Both the position numbers and the translations under genes were made by a program. From Dongia rigui (GTDB lineage Bacteria > Pseudomonadota > Alphaproteobacteria > Dongiales > Dongiaceae), in contig NZ_JAXCLX010000001.1 in NCBI RefSeq assembly GCF_034044635.1, positions 310,001-374,000 on the forward strand: 64,000 bases of DNA, given 5' to 3'. The notes under the pieces are model-generated. The model was given only the letters and a program-made list of their open reading frames with translations, was not told where the DNA came from and searched no databases. Shown here one piece after another: positions 35,967 through 44,836 of the stretch. Positions within the stretch are counted from its first letter, which is position 1; every line of letters begins with the position of its first letter.

Positions 35967-36599
35967 ATGCTTCGACGCCTGCTGGCAATTGTCGGCCTTG
36001 CCCTGTCTCTTTCCTTCGCCGCCAATTGCGGCAAAGCCATGGCGGCACCTGTCCGCATCCTGGCGTTCGGCGACAGCCTGACGGCCGGTTATGGGCTGCC
36101 TGAAGGTGATGGTTTCGTCCCCCAACTGCAGATGGCCCTGCAGAAGATGGGGCGTGAGGTCAGTGTAATCAATGGCGGGCTTTCCGGCGACACGACGGCC
36201 GGGGGCCTGTCGCGCCTCGATTGGATGCTGGCCGACAAGCCCGACATGGTGATCCTGGAACTCGGCGCCAACGACATGCTGCGCGGCCTGCCCCCCGCCG
36301 AAGCCCGCGCCAATCTGGACGCCATCATCCAGAGGATCAGGCAATCGGGGGCCAAGCTGCTGCTGGTCGGCATGCTCGCCGCACGCAATATGGGGGAGGA
36401 ATATCGTCAGCAATTCGACGCGATCTATCCCGACCTCGCCAAACAGCACAACGTGCCCCTCTACCCCTTCTTCCTGGACGGCGTTGCCGCGCGGCCCGAA
36501 CTCAACCAAGCCGATGGCCTGCACCCCACTGAGGAGGGCGTCGCCGTCATCGTCGAGAAAATCCTGCCGGCCGTCACCGCGCTGCTGGATGCGTCATGA
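35967..36599 (+). CDS. tesA: Periplasmic GDSL esterase/lysophospholipase TesA
   Basis: A 210-residue SGNH hydrolase. A signal peptide (MLRRLLAIVGLALSLSFAA) precedes block I AFGDSLTAGYGL with the nucleophilic Ser, block III GANDMLRG, and block V DGLHPTEEG with the catalytic Asp/His. TesA hydrolyses acyl-CoA, esters and lysophospholipids in the periplasm. The start could instead be ATG 35946, adding seven residues; no strong ribosome binding site decides. It overlaps the FIST gene by four bases. Confidence 0.93.
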   Translation: MLRRLLAIVGLALSLSFAANCGKAMAAPVRILAFGDSLTAGYGLPEGDGFVPQLQMALQKMGREVSVINGGLSGDTTAGGLSRLDWMLADKPDMVILELGANDMLRGLPPAEARANLDAIIQRIRQSGAKLLLVGMLAARNMGEEYRQQFDAIYPDLAKQHNVPLYPFFLDGVAARPELNQADGLHPTEEGVAVIVEKILPAVTALLDAS

Positions 36600-37738
36600 G
36601 CGTCCCGTTTGCCAGCGCCCAATTCGCAAGCGCCCATGCCAGCGGCACGCATTGGGCCGACATCACCCGCGCCTGCCTTGCCCAACTCGGTCCCCTGCCC
36701 CGGGCGAACAGGCTGGGCTTCGTCTATGCGACCGACCATCTGGCCGGCGACCTCGACGCCATCGTCGATCAATTGCGCCTTGGCACCGGTATCGAGCATT
36801 GGATCGGCACGGTCGGCATCGCCATTGCCGGACAGACCGCGACCGCGCCGGCAGAAGAATATATCGACGAGCCGGCGATCAGCCTGATGGTAGGTGAGTT
36901 CCCCTCAGACAGCTTCCGATTGCTCGAACCGGACGGCGGAGCCAGCAGGTTGCGCGCCTTGCAGGCGTGGCGACAGGCACACCATCCAAGCATCGCCTTG
37001 GTTCATGCCGACCCGCGCAATCCGCAATTGCCGCAACTGATGCAGCAGCTGAGCGAGGAGGCTGGGTTATACCTGATTGGCGGCCTCAGTTCTTCACGCG
37101 GCCCGCTGCCCCAGGTCGCGGGTCGGGTCGGCGAGAGCGGCATCTCAGGTGCGCTGCTCGCCGGCGAGATTCCGGTGGTCACGGCGCATAGCCAAGGATG
37201 CTCGCCGATCGGCCCGGTACATACCATCACCAGGGCGGAAGAGAATATCATCATGGAAATCGACGGGCGCCCGGCGCTCGACGTCTTCCGCGACGAGATC
37301 GGCGAGGTACTGGCACGCGACATGCGCAAGGTCGCCGGCTTCATCTTTGCCGCCCTCCCAGTCGCAGGCTCCGATACAGGCGATTATCTGGTCCGCAACC
37401 TCACTGGAATCGACAGCAACAAGGGTTGGATCGCCATCGCTGCCGAAATCGCCGCCGGCCACTCAATCCTGTTCACGCGGCGGGATCGCAACACCGCGCT
37501 GGCCGATCTCGAACGCATGCTGGAACGCCTCAAGCAACGTGTCGACCGGCCGATACGGGGTGGCCTCTATGTCTCCTGCATCGCACGCGGGCCGAATTTG
37601 TTCGGCTTCGATTCCACGGAGACGCGGCTGATCGCCAAGCATCTGGGGTCGTTTCCCTTGACCGGGTTCTTCGCCAATGGCGAGATCAGCCATGATCGGA
37701 TCTACGCCTATACCGGCGTCCTGACGCTGTTCCTGTGA
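36596..37738 (+). CDS. FIST-domain protein
   Basis: A 380-residue protein with a FIST N domain (about 30-200; GLYLIGGLSSSRG and TAHSQGCSPIGP are the visible core) and a FIST C domain (about 225-365; ends GFFANGEISHDRIYAYTGVLTLF). FIST domains are predicted small-ligand (amino-acid) sensors that occur with signalling proteins; this one has no output domain. It is translationally coupled to tesA. Confidence 0.9.
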   Translation: MSVPFASAQFASAHASGTHWADITRACLAQLGPLPRANRLGFVYATDHLAGDLDAIVDQLRLGTGIEHWIGTVGIAIAGQTATAPAEEYIDEPAISLMVGEFPSDSFRLLEPDGGASRLRALQAWRQAHHPSIALVHADPRNPQLPQLMQQLSEEAGLYLIGGLSSSRGPLPQVAGRVGESGISGALLAGEIPVVTAHSQGCSPIGPVHTITRAEENIIMEIDGRPALDVFRDEIGEVLARDMRKVAGFIFAALPVAGSDTGDYLVRNLTGIDSNKGWIAIAAEIAAGHSILFTRRDRNTALADLERMLERLKQRVDRPIRGGLYVSCIARGPNLFGFDSTETRLIAKHLGSFPLTGFFANGEISHDRIYAYTGVLTLFL

Positions 37739-37739
37739 T

Positions 37740-38129
37740 CTAGCCTTTTGACTTGTTGAGAGCCACGGCCGCACGTATCAGCGCCGCCAGCGCTTTCTCG
37801 TCGATTTCGCTACCCTCGTCGATGTCGATCGCGCGGCGGGTATTGCCTTCGAGACTGGCATTGAAGAGCTTCGCCGGATCCTTCAGCGCAGCCCCTTTGG
37901 CGAAGGTCAGCTTCACGACCTTCTTGTAGGTCTCACCCGTGCAGATGATGCCATCATGTTCCCAGACCGGCACGCCACGCCATTTCCAGGTTTCGACCAC
38001 GTCCGGATCTGCCGCCTTGATGATGGCCCGGACCCGCGCCAGCATCTGGCCCCGCCAATCGCCCAGTTCCTTGATACGTGCATCGATGAGTTTTGATGGC
38101 GACGTCGCTTGTGATTCCGCCTTTGCCAT
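37740..38129 (-). CDS. DUF1801 domain protein
   Basis: A 129-residue protein with the DUF1801/YdhG pattern: LGDWRGQMLARVRAIIKAADP, ETWKWRGVPVWEHDG, VKLTFAKGAAL. The family has no settled function; it has an iron-chaperone-frataxin-like fold and is often encoded with SRPBCC and ArsR genes, as here. It is the last gene of a three-gene minus-strand operon, 15 bases after the SRPBCC gene. Confidence 0.85.
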   Translation of the reverse strand: MAKAESQATSPSKLIDARIKELGDWRGQMLARVRAIIKAADPDVVETWKWRGVPVWEHDGIICTGETYKKVVKLTFAKGAALKDPAKLFNASLEGNTRRAIDIDEGSEIDEKALAALIRAAVALNKSKG

Positions 38130-38144
38130 GGTCGCTGCGCCTCC

Positions 38145-38555
38145 TCAACCCGGCCTTGCCAGGACTTGTTCCAAATTGGTGAAGAAGCGCTGCCAACCGA
38201 ACTTTGCGCCCTGATACGCCTGCTGCTGGTCTGGCTTGAAGCCCACCTGCTCCATGCGGAGGTGCGTGCCGTTACCGGTCGGCGTCAACGTCCAGGTAAC
38301 GACACTCTCCAGACCATGAGCGGCCCAGGTATAAGAAAGCGTCTTGTTCGGCACGACTGCCTGTACCTGGCAGTCAACCGATCCCCACTCCGCACTGAGG
38401 GTAAAGCGATGATCGGCCATCGGCTTGAAGTCGTTCTTCATCAGCCAGTCAGCGATGAGATGCGGATGGGTCAGCGCACGCCAGACTCTTTCGGCCGGAA
38501 AAGGCAGGTCGCGCTCGATGACAACGGCGCGTGTTTCGATCATGGTGTCGGTCAT
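38145..38555 (-). CDS. SRPBCC (AHSA1-like) domain protein
   Basis: A 136-residue START-like protein of the Aha1-C/AHSA1 group: ERDLPFPAERVWRALTHPHL, a central WGSVDCQVQ strand, and the C-terminal long helix GWQRFFTNLEQVL. Such proteins have a hydrophobic ligand pocket. It overlaps the ArsR gene by four bases, the common ArsR-SRPBCC pair; the ligand is unknown. Confidence 0.9.
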   Translation of the reverse strand: MTDTMIETRAVVIERDLPFPAERVWRALTHPHLIADWLMKNDFKPMADHRFTLSAEWGSVDCQVQAVVPNKTLSYTWAAHGLESVVTWTLTPTGNGTHLRMEQVGFKPDQQQAYQGAKFGWQRFFTNLEQVLARPG

Positions 38556-38875
38556 TGGTCCATCCTTTTGAGTAGATCTTCGAGCGCGTCAAAACGGTTC
38601 TCCCAGAACCCAGCCATCTGGCCGGTCCAGTCGACGAGCGGCGCCAGAGCGGCACGTTGGGCGCAGTAATGGATCTGCCGCCCCTCCTGCCGGTCACGCA
38701 CCAACCCCGCCTGTTTGAGCACGCCGAGATGCTTTGAAACGGCTGGCTGAGAGACGCCGGCGTGCTGTGTCAGAGCGCCCACCGTCTGCTCGCCCTCCCG
38801 ACACAAACGCTCAAAGATGGCGCGCCGGGTCGGGTCGGAGAGCGTTTTGAAGAGAACGTCCTGCAAGGTCGACAT
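38552..38875 (-). CDS. ArsR-family transcriptional regulator
   Basis: A 107-residue winged-helix regulator: FKTLSDPTRRAIFERLCREG, GVSQPAVSKHLGVLKQAGLV, RQIHYCAQ. The metal-binding CxC motif of ArsR/SmtB is absent, matching the ArsR subgroup paired with SRPBCC proteins. It heads the arsR-SRPBCC-DUF1801 operon and faces a repeat-rich region at 38881-38929 that is its likely operator. Confidence 0.93.
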   Translation of the reverse strand: MSTLQDVLFKTLSDPTRRAIFERLCREGEQTVGALTQHAGVSQPAVSKHLGVLKQAGLVRDRQEGRQIHYCAQRAALAPLVDWTGQMAGFWENRFDALEDLLKRMDQ

Positions 38876-38880
38876 GCGGT

Positions 38881-38929
38881 ATCCATAACTATCTGGCTAT
38901 GGATTATGTATAGCCAACCGGTTATGGAT
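38881..38929. promoter_or_regulatory. Repeat-rich operator candidate for the ArsR operon
   Basis: ATCCATA at 38881-38887 and TATGGAT at 38898-38904 form a perfect 7-bp inverted repeat. A further TATGGAT lies at 38923-38929, next to the palindrome AACCGGTT (38916-38923). The cluster begins five bases upstream of the arsR start and is ideally placed for autorepression; it may also affect the divergent aldo/keto reductase gene. Confidence 0.55.
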
Positions 38930-39015
38930 TGGTCAAGTGCAGAAAGCGCGCGCTTGCGGTGACGCGCCACCCCTCTGTAAACATCAGTCAGCATTTCATT
39001 TCTCGTGGAGTCCCC

Positions 39016-40056
39016 ATGGAATACCGGCGCCTCGGTCGCAGCGACATCAAGGTCAGCGTCATCTGCCTCGGCACCATGACCTGGGGCCAGCAGAATACCG
39101 AGGCCGAGGGGCACGAGCAGATGGATTACGCCCTCGACCACGGGGTCAATTTCTGGGATACGGCCGAGATGTATGCCGTGCCGCCGCGGCAGGAGACCTA
39201 TGGCGCCACCGAAACCATCATCGGCACATGGCTCAGATCGCGCGGCAAGCGCGATAAGATCGTCCTGGCCAGCAAGATCGCCGGACCGGACAAGCGCTTT
39301 CCCTATATCCGTGACGGCAAGCTGGCCTTCGATCGACGGAACATCGCTGCCGCGGTTGATGCCAGTCTGAAGCGGCTGCAGACCGATTACATCGATCTCT
39401 ATCAACTGCATTGGACGGAACGCACGACCAATGGCGCGGCGCGTCTGGGTTACGAGCATAAGGCCGATGAGACATTCACCCCATTTGCCGAAACGCTCGA
39501 GGCCCTGAACGAGCAGGTGAAGGCCGGCAAGATCCGCATGATCGGCCTGTCGAACGAGACCGCCTGGGGCACGATGCGCTGGCTCTCGGAATCGGAACGT
39601 CTGGGCCTGCCGCGCATGCAGTCGATTCAGAATGCCTATTCAATGCTGAACCGCAGCTTTGAGGTTGGCCTTGCCGAAGTGGCGATCCGCGAACAATGCG
39701 GCCTGCTCGCCTACTCCCCCCTCGGGATGGGGATCCTCTCCGGCAAATATATCGGCGGCAAGGCACCGGCCAGCGCCCGGTTGAACCAGTTTCACCAATT
39801 CGTCCGCTATCGTGGCCCGATCACGGAGAGCGCCGTCGAAAAATATGTCGCCATTGCCCGGCGCCATGGCCTGGACCCTGCGCAGATGGCTCTTTCCTAT
39901 GTCAATTCGCGGCCGTTCCTGACCGCCAACATCATCGGCGCCACGACCATGGACCAGTTGAAATCGAACATCGTCAGCATCGACATCAAGCTGTCACCGG
40001 AAGTGATTAACGAGATCGACGCGGTAAACAAGGAACACACCTACCCCTGTCCTTGA
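39016..40056 (+). CDS. Aldo/keto reductase, Tas-like
   Basis: A 346-residue NADP-dependent aldo/keto reductase. Catalytic residues are visible in FWDTAEMY (Asp and Tyr), ASKIAG (Lys) and QLHWTER (His). The N-terminus MEYRRLGRSDIKVSVICLGT and the 'MTWGQQNTEAE' segment are typical of Tas. The start at 39016 follows GTGGAG; the upstream frame is non-coding. The physiological substrate is unknown. Confidence 0.92.
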   Translation: MEYRRLGRSDIKVSVICLGTMTWGQQNTEAEGHEQMDYALDHGVNFWDTAEMYAVPPRQETYGATETIIGTWLRSRGKRDKIVLASKIAGPDKRFPYIRDGKLAFDRRNIAAAVDASLKRLQTDYIDLYQLHWTERTTNGAARLGYEHKADETFTPFAETLEALNEQVKAGKIRMIGLSNETAWGTMRWLSESERLGLPRMQSIQNAYSMLNRSFEVGLAEVAIREQCGLLAYSPLGMGILSGKYIGGKAPASARLNQFHQFVRYRGPITESAVEKYVAIARRHGLDPAQMALSYVNSRPFLTANIIGATTMDQLKSNIVSIDIKLSPEVINEIDAVNKEHTYPCP

Positions 40057-40162
40057 GACCCGCCCGGCCCCGTCCCATTTCGGGAGTTCCTTGGCCGGGG
40101 ACGGAGTTCGCTGGTATGATGACGAACGGTTCGATTCGGCCGTTTTCTTCGGCAGGTGAGTG

Positions 40163-40726
40163 ATGCGCCTTTTCGTGGCCATTTCGCTGCCCGACCAGGT
40201 GCGCTGGCAGTTGCGCCTGCTTTGCGGCGGCTTGCCGACGACCAAATGGGTCCCGCCGGAAAACTTCCATATTACCCTTCGCTTCCTGGGCGAACTTGAT
40301 GGCCGCGATCTGGACTATGTCGATGCCGCCCTTGCTGGCATTCGGGCGCCGACCTTCAGCCTGCGCCTTGCGGAAGTCGGCCATTTTGCCAGCGGCGGCC
40401 GGGTCAAGACGGTCTGGGCCGGCGTGCAGAAAGAGCCGGCCCTGATGCATCTGCGTGACAAGGTCGAATCCGCCGTGGTGCGGGCCGGGCTTGATCCGGA
40501 CGGGCAGAATTACAAGCCCCATGTCACGCTGGCGCATCCCAAGGATCCACCGCCGCACAAGGTTCAGCAATATCTTGCCATGCACAACCTCTTCCGCTCG
40601 GAGAGCTTCGAGGTGACGCATTTCACGCTGTTCTCCAGCCATATCGGCGGCGAGACGCCGATCTATCACGCGGAACGGTCTTACGATCTCTCAGCCAACC
40701 TGGTGCGCTACGCCGCCCACCGATGA
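40163..40726 (+). CDS. thpR: RNA 2',3'-cyclic phosphodiesterase ThpR
   Basis: A 187-residue 2H phosphoesterase with both HxTx motifs, His36-Ile-Thr38 (ENFHITLRFLG) and His120-Val-Thr122 (KPHVTLAHP). The opening MRLFVAISLP is characteristic of the ThpR/LigT family, which opens 2',3'-cyclic phosphates on RNA. A GTG three bases upstream is an alternative start; the ATG is preferred. It converges on the MFS gene. Confidence 0.92.
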   Translation: MRLFVAISLPDQVRWQLRLLCGGLPTTKWVPPENFHITLRFLGELDGRDLDYVDAALAGIRAPTFSLRLAEVGHFASGGRVKTVWAGVQKEPALMHLRDKVESAVVRAGLDPDGQNYKPHVTLAHPKDPPPHKVQQYLAMHNLFRSESFEVTHFTLFSSHIGGETPIYHAERSYDLSANLVRYAAHR

Positions 40727-40744
40727 GGCCCAGCGTCGAGAGAC

Positions 40745-41971
40745 TCAGTGCGCACCCTCGATGTGCCCCTTATCGGCCCAGCGGGTCACCAGCAGCGACA
40801 GGACGCCAAGGACCGAGAATCCAATGGCAAGCGGCATGATCGTGCCCTGATAGGCATGCCCGATAATGGCGCCGCAACCGACCGAGATGAAGGTCGTCAT
40901 CATGCCGATGACCGCGGCCCCCACGCCGGCGATATGGCCCAAGGGCGCCATCGCCATGGCGTTGAAGTTTCCGAACAACAGACCGATGAGGAAGAAGGCG
41001 CCCATCATATAGGCCATGAACACGAGGAAAGGCGGCTTGCCATCGACGTAGAAGGCGACAACGACGAAGACCAGCGAGAGGATGGTGTGCCCCAGCAGAG
41101 CGCGGTGCGACAGCTTTCGCATGCCAAAGCGCATGACCAGCTTCGCGTTGGTGAGCGATGCCGCGCCGAAGGTGATGGCCAGCGTGCCGAAGCAGATCGG
41201 AAACAGCTTCCCCATGCCGAACATCTCCTGAAAGATCTGTTGGGCGGAAGCGAGATATCCGATGAAGGCACCGAAAACGAGGCCTGTTGCCGTCATGTAG
41301 CCCAAAGCCACGCGGGTACGAAACGTTTCGATGATAGCGCGCAAGATCCGCGCCACTGAAAGCTCGCGGCGGCGTTCGCGCGGCAACGTTTCATCAAGGC
41401 GCAAAGCGAACCAGAGGGCGGTTACGACGCCGAGAACCAGCAGCATCCAGAAGATCGCGCGCCAATGCGCCACCAGCAGGATGCCCTGACCGATCGAAGG
41501 TGCGAGGACCGGCACCAGGATGAACACCGACGTCACCAGCGACATGATGCGCGCCATCGCCCTGCCTTCATAGCGGTCGCGCACCATGGCAACCGTGACC
41601 GTCCGCGGACCGGCAGCGCCAAAGCCCTGCAAGAAGCGCCCGATCAGCATGGTGGTGAAATCCTGCGACAGGATCGCCAGGATGCTGCCGGCGATAAAGA
41701 CGACGAAACCGGCATAGATCGCCGGCTTGCGCCCGACACTGTCCGATATCGGACCATAGATAATCTGCGCGATGCCGAAGCCGGCGAAAAGCACGGTGAT
41801 GACCATCTGTCGGTCGTTCGGATTGGTGACGCCAAGATCGGTTGCGATTTCGGACAGCGCCGGCAGCATCGAATCGATCGCCAGCGCCACCAGGGAAATG
41901 GTGAGCGCCAGGAGCACGATGAATTCGAGGCGCACTTGATCGGGTGCCGCGGCTTTGTTGTCAGTTGCCAT
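40745..41971 (-). CDS. MFS transporter, Bcr/CflA-type drug efflux
   Basis: A 408-residue, 12-helix major facilitator. Motif A after helix 2 reads GPISDSVGRKPAI, and motif C-like Gly/Pro residues (VLAPSIGQ) follow in helix 5, as in DHA1 drug/H+ antiporters of the Bcr/CflA group. DSMLPALSEIATDLG in helix 1 is the group's characteristic segment. The substrate is not predictable. Confidence 0.9.
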   Translation of the reverse strand: MATDNKAAAPDQVRLEFIVLLALTISLVALAIDSMLPALSEIATDLGVTNPNDRQMVITVLFAGFGIAQIIYGPISDSVGRKPAIYAGFVVFIAGSILAILSQDFTTMLIGRFLQGFGAAGPRTVTVAMVRDRYEGRAMARIMSLVTSVFILVPVLAPSIGQGILLVAHWRAIFWMLLVLGVVTALWFALRLDETLPRERRRELSVARILRAIIETFRTRVALGYMTATGLVFGAFIGYLASAQQIFQEMFGMGKLFPICFGTLAITFGAASLTNAKLVMRFGMRKLSHRALLGHTILSLVFVVVAFYVDGKPPFLVFMAYMMGAFFLIGLLFGNFNAMAMAPLGHIAGVGAAVIGMMTTFISVGCGAIIGHAYQGTIMPLAIGFSVLGVLSLLVTRWADKGHIEGAH

Positions 41972-42003
41972 GATCGCAATCGCAGAAAATGTGTGAAAGC
42001 AAG

Positions 42004-42031
42004 ACGGGCCGCCAAGTGATCGGCAGCCCGT
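42004..42031 (-). terminator. Possible weak terminator after the secreted-protein gene
   Basis: ACGGGC (42004-42009) and GCCCGT (42026-42031) pair, with additional GCC/GGC inside, in the gap between two minus-strand genes. On the minus strand only a broken T-rich stretch (CTTGCTTTC) follows, so its efficiency is doubtful. Confidence 0.35.
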
Positions 42032-42113
42032 TCTGAATGGTGAGGATAGTCTATAGCGCCCGATGACCTGCTTTCACCAGTCCCGCTGTGGAATAGGTGC
42101 TATGCGCGAGCGA

Positions 42114-42605
42114 TCAAGGGTTAACGCGCTTCATCGTATAGATCATGTTATCGAGCGCGAAGACGGCGGTGTCTTCATTGATGAGATCGAAATCCATCCC
42201 AATATCGGCGTCGCCCGAAATGCAGCCCATGCTGAGCTGCAGGATGTCGCCGCCCGTAAAGCCCAACTCCTTGGCCTGGCGGACGGGATCGGTCAGGCCG
42301 CCCTGGAAGAGAAATTCCGGTGGCACTTTGGCGATCTCGTACTTGGCTTTGTCACAATTGAGGAAGTCCGGCCCTTGGACGGAATCCGGCATGAAGGTGA
42401 TGCGCCCGCGGGCGATCTCTTCATTCACCGATGGCTTGTCGGGGGAATTTCCCTGCGTCCAGGGAGCTGGCTGCACATTGACCACGTCCCATGACCCCGC
42501 AAAGGCCTCCTGCGCCATGGCGGGACTGGTTTGCCAGGCAGCGACGGTGCCGACGACCGCGACGGCAAAGCATGTCGCGGCGATCGCTAAGTGAACTCGG
42601 TTCAT
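42114..42605 (-). CDS. Secreted hypothetical protein
   Basis: A 163-residue protein with a signal peptide (MNRVHLAIAATCFAVAVVG, cleavage near AMA-QEA at about residue 31). The mature start FAGSWDVVNVQPAPW has the G-x-W of lipocalin-like barrels, but the rest gives no clear family; Cys84 and Cys128 could form a disulfide. It stands alone between two MFS genes on the same strand with gaps of about 140 bases on each side, which show no gene. Confidence 0.65.
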   Translation of the reverse strand: MNRVHLAIAATCFAVAVVGTVAAWQTSPAMAQEAFAGSWDVVNVQPAPWTQGNSPDKPSVNEEIARGRITFMPDSVQGPDFLNCDKAKYEIAKVPPEFLFQGGLTDPVRQAKELGFTGGDILQLSMGCISGDADIGMDFDLINEDTAVFALDNMIYTMKRVNP

Positions 42606-42752
42606 CTCTCCGGTCTCCCGCCGACGACAATGGCCGGCGCTTCGTTTCTATCGTCCCCCGGAGAGAGGTCTACTCGGCCAACGCGTCGAGGGCAACGGCG
42701 CCAGCTGTGCGCGCCGTCACGCCTCGATCACATTTGCGGGAAATGCTCGGCC

Positions 42753-43970
42753 TTACCCGCGTCGCCGGCCAGCGACGTTCGGCAGAAATACAGCGAGCAG
42801 CCCCAGTGCAGGCAGGAAGGCACATAGCTGGTAGACGAAGGTGATGCTGGTGGCATCCGCCAGCTTGCCCAGAACCGCGGCGCCCACACCGCCCATGCCA
42901 AAGGCAAAGCCGAAGAAGAGGCCAGCGACCATGCCGACCTTGCCGGGTATCAGCTCCTGACCATAAACGACGATCGCAGCGAAGGCGGATGACAGAATGA
43001 GTCCGATGGGCACAGTGAGGACGATGGTCCAGGTAAGGCCGACATGCGGCAGCACAAGCGTAAACGGCAACACACCCAGGATCGAGCCCCAGATGACGCG
43101 CTGTGGTCCGATGCGATCGCCGATCGGCCCACCAAGGATCGTGCCCAAGGCGGCCGACCCCAAGAAGATGAACAGGTAGACCTGCGCATCCTGCATCGCG
43201 ACGCCGAAATGATCGATGAGATAGAAGGTGTAGTAGCTGCTGATGCTGGCCATGTAGAAATACTTGGAGAACAACAGCCCCAGCAATACGGCGATCGCCA
43301 GGAACACCTTGTTCCGCGGCAGTCGATTTGTGACGACTGGTGCTGGCCGCTTGGCGCGTGAAGCACGGTGCGCCTTGTACCACTGGCCGACGGTCGCCAG
43401 CAGGATCACCGCCAGCAACGCCGCCAGCGAGAACCACCCAACACTCGACTGGCCATGCGGTGCAATCGCATAGGCAGCGACCAGGGGGCCGATTGCCGAC
43501 CCGACATTGCCGCCGACCTGGAACAGCGATTGCGCAAAGCCATGCCGGCCGCCCGACGCAAGCCGCGCAATGCGCGAGGATTCGGGATGGAAGACGGAAG
43601 AACCCATGCCGACCAAAGCGGCAGCAACCAGCACCATCGGATAGCTGCTGGCAAAGGCCAGCAGCAAGAGACCGACCAGGGTGAAGCTCATGCCGACCGA
43701 GAGCGAGAAGTTCTTCGGGCTGCGATCGGTATACATGCCGATCAACGGCTGCAGCAGCGAGGCCGTTATCTGGAAGGTCAACGTGATGAGGCCGATCTGG
43801 CCGAAGCTCAATGAGAAGCCGGCCTTCAGCATCGGATAGATGGCGAGCAGCAGCGACTGCATCATGTCGTTGAGCATGTGGCAGAAACTGATGGTCAGCA
43901 GGACGCGGCGCGCTGCTCTTTCTTCGCGGCGGGCGACGTCCTGGAAATCGGTGTCGGTGGTTGCGGTCAT
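42753..43970 (-). CDS. MFS transporter, fosmidomycin resistance (Fsr)-like
   Basis: A 405-residue major facilitator. The segment SFCHMLNDMMQSLLLAIYPM in helix 1, GMYTDRSPKNF after helix 2 and GMGSSVFHPESSRIARLASGG in the loop after helix 4 are hallmarks of the Fsr group of exporters. The start at 43970 (MTATTD) is used; the upstream frame runs into the promoter region. It is divergent from an AraC regulator, its likely controller. Confidence 0.9.
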   Translation of the reverse strand: MTATTDTDFQDVARREERAARRVLLTISFCHMLNDMMQSLLLAIYPMLKAGFSLSFGQIGLITLTFQITASLLQPLIGMYTDRSPKNFSLSVGMSFTLVGLLLLAFASSYPMVLVAAALVGMGSSVFHPESSRIARLASGGRHGFAQSLFQVGGNVGSAIGPLVAAYAIAPHGQSSVGWFSLAALLAVILLATVGQWYKAHRASRAKRPAPVVTNRLPRNKVFLAIAVLLGLLFSKYFYMASISSYYTFYLIDHFGVAMQDAQVYLFIFLGSAALGTILGGPIGDRIGPQRVIWGSILGVLPFTLVLPHVGLTWTIVLTVPIGLILSSAFAAIVVYGQELIPGKVGMVAGLFFGFAFGMGGVGAAVLGKLADATSITFVYQLCAFLPALGLLAVFLPNVAGRRRG

Positions 43971-44013
43971 TTGGAGCTCGTTAAATCGATGGATTTCAGC
44001 AGGATACGCGACT

Positions 44014-44062
44014 AGATTGGGCCTGCATTCCATAATGGGTCATAGTTTTTCGAGATTGGGCC
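44014..44062. promoter_or_regulatory. Direct repeats between fsr-like and araC-like genes
   Basis: AGATTGGGCC occurs at 44014-44023 and again at 44053-44062, 39 bases apart, within the 92-base divergent region. AraC proteins commonly bind direct repeats, so these are candidate sites for the neighbouring regulator; the second copy abuts its start codon. Confidence 0.45.
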
Positions 44063-44836
44063 ATGGTACGAAACGTTCGGGGCTGGGAGTTGGATGGGGC
44101 GGAGCGACCGGTCGTCGCCTCTGGCAACGAATATCCGGCCGATCATGAGATCGCACCCCATCACCACCCGCATGGGCAGTTGCTGCACGGCGTTCCCGGC
44201 GTCATGACCGTGCGAACCGAACATGGCGCCTGGGTCGTCCCGCCGGACCAGGCGGTCTGGATCCCGCCGCAGATCGAGCATTCCGTCCGGATGATGGGGG
44301 ATGTGGAAACACGCTGCGTCTTCGTACACCCGACACATATCGAGGGCCTGCCAGCAAAATGCCAGGTCCTGAGCATGTCGCCGCTGATGCGGGCACTCAT
44401 TCAGGCAGCGGTCGAACTCCCCATCGATTATGCGCTGAGTGGCCGCGAAGGTGAGATCATGGCTCTGCTGCTGTCGGAACTGCGTGCGCTACCGGTTCTG
44501 CCCTTGTCACTGCCCTTCCCCGCCGACCCGAGGCTCGGTCAACGCTGCCAGCATTTTCTCAATGCACCACAAGCAAGTGAGACGATCGACGATTGGGCAG
44601 ATGCGCTTGGCATGAGCCGCCGCACATTCACGCGTCATTTCAAGCGCGAATGCGGCGTTAGCTTTGCCGTATGGCAGCGGCAAGCATGCCTCTTTGCCGC
44701 TCTGCCGCGTCTTGCCGAAGGCGAAGCGGTGACCAACATCGCTCTTGATCTGGGCTATGACAGCCCGGCGGCGTTCACCACCATGTTTCGAAAGACGCTG
44801 GGATTCCCGCCCAGCCGCTATCTCAAAGCGGCCTAG
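44063..44836 (+). CDS. AraC-family transcriptional regulator with cupin sensor domain
   Basis: A 257-residue regulator with an N-terminal cupin domain (HHHPHGQLLHGVPG, then PPDQAVWIPPQIEHSV) and a C-terminal AraC double helix-turn-helix (about 165-257: DWADALGMSRRTFTRHF and AVTNIALDLGYDSPAAFTTMF). The ligand is unknown. Divergence from the Fsr-like exporter gene suggests it controls that pump. It ends four bases into the convergent PhyH gene. Confidence 0.92.
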   Translation: MVRNVRGWELDGAERPVVASGNEYPADHEIAPHHHPHGQLLHGVPGVMTVRTEHGAWVVPPDQAVWIPPQIEHSVRMMGDVETRCVFVHPTHIEGLPAKCQVLSMSPLMRALIQAAVELPIDYALSGREGEIMALLLSELRALPVLPLSLPFPADPRLGQRCQHFLNAPQASETIDDWADALGMSRRTFTRHFKRECGVSFAVWQRQACLFAALPRLAEGEAVTNIALDLGYDSPAAFTTMFRKTLGFPPSRYLKAA

